This document shows, in pieces, positions 4,497 to 5,753 of a stretch of DNA of 5,753 nucleotides. The position numbers and the translations under genes are program-made. Within the stretch, counting starts at the first letter, position 1. Every line of letters begins with the position of its first letter. Origin of the DNA: an uncultured Lachnospiraceae bacterium (GTDB lineage: Bacteria > Bacillota > Clostridia > Lachnospirales > Lachnospiraceae); the NCBI GenBank assembly GCA_905236615.1, contig CAJORC010000116.1, positions 1-5,753 of the forward strand, in the 5' to 3' direction. Under the pieces are notes generated by a model. That model had not been told where the DNA came from and did no database searches. It worked only from the letters and a program-made list of their open reading frames with translations.

Positions 4497-4926
4497 CTGC
4501 CTTATGAACCAATTTAGCCTCTACGGATTCGGCTCCATTCACGAAAGGTCTTAGTTTATCAGCAGTCTTTCCTATTCCGCTTCCACCAGAAGTAGCAAAT
4601 GCAAAAACTCTTTTTCCTGTCCAGTCGTACCCCTTGCAGAACGTGTTAACAACATTAGGGGCTGAACCATACCAAATAGGAAATCCTATATAAATGCTGT
4701 CATAATCTGCAAAATTCTCAATTTTTCCAACAACCGGTACATCCTTCTTACCGATTTTCTCCTTATTGCATCTTGCAAGAGGATTAACCCACCTAATATC
4801 TGCCGCAGAATATGGAACTTCCGGTTTTATTTCAAAAATATCTGCACCAATCTTTTCTGCATATTCCTTTGCAACCTTCGCTGTTGTTCCTTCCGCACTG
4901 AAATATGTTACCAACGTCTTTCCCAT
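4486..4926 (-). CDS. Flavodoxin, possibly trimmed at the C-terminus
   Basis: This 146-residue FMN electron carrier of the cytosol has all the main family elements. The phosphate-binding loop is in TYFSAEGTTAKVAKEYAEK (residues 7-25), followed by ADIFEIKPEVPYSAADIRW. The central strand and isoalloxazine loop are DSIYIGFPIWYGSAPN, and a late strand and loop are VFAFATSGGSGIGKTADKL. GGGAGG eight bases upstream fixes the ATG. Close relatives usually extend some 10-15 residues beyond ...LVHKADEI, so the tail may have been lost where it runs into the MBL-fold fragment; the FMN site itself is untouched and the protein is probably functional. It has its own promoter at 4971-4999, with a half-operator like that of the TetR dyads just downstream of the -10 box. 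It is a paralogue of the 32-residue remnant at 3379-3477. Confidence 0.88.
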   Translation of the reverse strand: MGKTLVTYFSAEGTTAKVAKEYAEKIGADIFEIKPEVPYSAADIRWVNPLARCNKEKIGKKDVPVVGKIENFADYDSIYIGFPIWYGSAPNVVNTFCKGYDWTGKRVFAFATSGGSGIGKTADKLRPFVNGAESVEAKLVHKADEI

Positions 4927-4960
4927 GATATTTTCCTCCCGTATTCTTTACTTATCCACA

Positions 4961-4970
4961 CGTGTTAATA
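4961..4970 (-). promoter_or_regulatory. Possible degenerate TetR half-operator
   Basis: Minus-strand TATTAACACG differs at one base from TATTGACACG in operator copy 2, and lies at nearly the same place relative to the -10 box. The second arm is not conserved (GTGGAT instead of TGTCAA). It overlaps an eight-base palindrome, ACACGTGT (4958-4965), which may be the real site of another regulator. Confidence 0.35.
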
Positions 4971-4999
4971 TTTATACAATATGCAAATTATGCTGTCAT
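4971..4999 (-). promoter_or_regulatory. Promoter of the intact flavodoxin
   Basis: ATGACA (4999-4994) and TATAAA (4976-4971) on the minus strand are 17 bases apart, each one base from consensus. The -35 box overlaps the stop codon of the 53-residue protein. The leader of roughly 40 bases ends at GGGAGG before the flavodoxin ATG. Confidence 0.6.
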
Positions 5000-5157
5000 T
5001 CCAGTCCAAATTCCTTACACAGCTCATCGTATCTTGTCTGCTCTTTTTCCTTGATTGGTTTTGAAAGATCATTCATAATATGATGCATTGCGTCTGCATC
5101 ATCAAGTTTGTTTAATTCGTTGTCAATGTACTTCCTAAGTTCCTTTAGTCTGCTCAT
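4996..5157 (-). CDS. 53-residue helical small protein coupled to the helicase gene
   Basis: An ATG at 5157-5155, two bases after the helicase stop, opens 53 codons ending in TGA at 4998-4996. It is preceded by AAGGGGGAT at good spacing, the end of the helicase gene itself, so translation is likely coupled. The product begins MSRLKELRKYIDNELNKL, continues with DDADAMHHIMNDLSKPI and ends CKEFGLE. It is very polar, rich in Lys, Glu and Asp, and predicted almost wholly helical, perhaps a short helical hairpin, with no membrane segment or signal. I do not recognise a family. The strong start signals and coding-like composition make a real gene likely. Confidence 0.7.
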   Translation of the reverse strand: MSRLKELRKYIDNELNKLDDADAMHHIMNDLSKPIKEKEQTRYDELCKEFGLE

Positions 5158-5159
5158 AT

Positions 5160-5753
5160 TTAATCCCCCTTATTCTGCAGACGCTCCTTCAAAAGCGTAT
5201 TCCGCTTCGTGACTGTCACATTCCACACCGCATAGGACAGCGCCTTCTTCGTGCCGACTATCACAAGTACCTTCTTCGCTCTCGTGACTCCGGTATATAT
5301 CAGATTCCGCTGGAGCATTATATAATGGTTCATCATCACTGGCATTACAACTATCGGATACTCCGAGCCCTGTGACTTATGGATAGTCGTCGCATAAGCA
5401 TGAACCAGCTCATCGAGCTCCGTAATATCATACTCAATGATCCTGTTGTCAAAGTTGACCTTCAGCGTCCTATCATTCTCGTCCACCGCAGTGATGATTC
5501 CGATATCGCCATTAAAGACTTCCTTGTCGTAATTATTCTTAATCTGCATTACCTTATCATCAGCTCTGAAGACAAATCCGCTCCGCCTCAGGCATGGTTT
5601 CGGCATCTTCACCTTGCCTCTGCCTCGCATAAAGATTTCCTCTTCCGTCGGATTAAGAGCCTCCTGCAATGCAAGATTAAGATTGGTAGCGCCCACAACA
5701 CCTCTCTGCATAGGCGTGAGCACCTGTATGTCAGTGGGATTCACCTTGTAATA
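5160..5753 (-). CDS. recD2: RecD2-type superfamily 1 DNA helicase, C-terminal part
   Basis: The frame enters from the right edge (YYKVNPTDIQVLTP...) and ends at TAA 5162-5160, giving 197 visible residues of a protein normally about 740-800. The visible part is RecA domain 2 with its inserted SH3-like barrel. DIQVLTPMQRGVVGATNLN resembles helicase motif IV, RADDKVMQIKNNYDKEVFNGDIGIIT is the RecD2 linker to the barrel, HAYATTIHKSQGSEYPIVV is motif V and LIYTGVTRAKK is motif VI, whose Arg contacts ATP. RecD2 proteins are 5'-3' helicases acting in DNA repair outside RecBCD. The Walker A region lies beyond the window. This gene is visibly richer in G+C than the island to its left and probably marks the conserved chromosomal border. 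The C-terminus looks complete. Confidence 0.88.
   Translation of the reverse strand, partial: YYKVNPTDIQVLTPMQRGVVGATNLNLALQEALNPTEEEIFMRGRGKVKMPKPCLRRSGFVFRADDKVMQIKNNYDKEVFNGDIGIITAVDENDRTLKVNFDNRIIEYDITELDELVHAYATTIHKSQGSEYPIVVMPVMMNHYIMLQRNLIYTGVTRAKKVLVIVGTKKALSYAVWNVTVTKRNTLLKERLQNKGD

Noticed and set aside
526..5083. Plus-strand open frames of 60-105 codons (for example 1051-1242, 3552-3782, 4766-5083)
   Set aside because: All lie opposite recognisable or better minus-strand coding, lack ribosome sites and have no family features.

Overview
The window reads as an AT-rich chromosomal segment from an anaerobic Firmicute, most likely a Lachnospiraceae-type Clostridium relative. This is inferred from the low G+C, the strong GGAGG-type ribosome sites, and the mix of long-chain flavodoxins, an sce7726-family protein and a TetR regulator of a type common in that group. 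Every supportable gene lies on the minus strand, so the window is best read from right to left. I saw no rRNA, tRNA, CRISPR array or intact mobile element.

Right end (5753 to 4996): the C-terminal third of a RecD2-type helicase runs in from outside the window. It is followed two bases later by a 53-residue small protein. Next comes a promoter and a nearly complete flavodoxin (4926-4486). This runs directly into a mosaic of two broken genes: the N-terminus of a UlaG-like metallo-beta-lactamase-fold hydrolase joined out of frame to the C-terminus of an SGNH/GDSL hydrolase. An intact sce7726-family protein with a PD-(D/E)XK-like core follows (4230-3610).

Centre (3560 to 1806): this is a small redox island under its own regulator. 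A promoter with two copies of a TTGACA-N-CG-TGTCAA dyad drives a flavodoxin reduced to its first 32 residues, fused to a piece of an aldo/keto reductase. A second promoter, whose -35 box lies inside a third copy of the dyad, drives tetR. The tetR gene is followed by a flavin reductase with its core deleted and an intact antibiotic-biosynthesis-monooxygenase-fold (quinol monooxygenase-like) protein, and the unit ends in a strong intrinsic terminator. The dyads make tetR the likely autoregulator of its own operon and of the flavodoxin promoter.

Left part (1800 to 1): beyond the terminator are three helically phased A-tracts and a promoter with the 19-base spacer and GTTAAC-centred dyad typical of MerR-family activation. 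It now points at a fragment of a 1-deoxyxylulose-5-phosphate-synthase-like transketolase, which is fused through a frame change to an unrecognised 176-residue segment. A poorly coding stretch with a short imperfect hairpin follows. Then come a doubtful short ORF, a three-helix membrane protein, and the first codons of a gene that leaves the window.

The main theme is repeated internal deletion. At least four breakpoints join unrelated or discontinuous gene pieces, all in the same orientation, while the promoters and operators remain crisp. This looks like a redox/electrophile-response island being eroded by short-homology deletions. A chimeric assembly is the main alternative.
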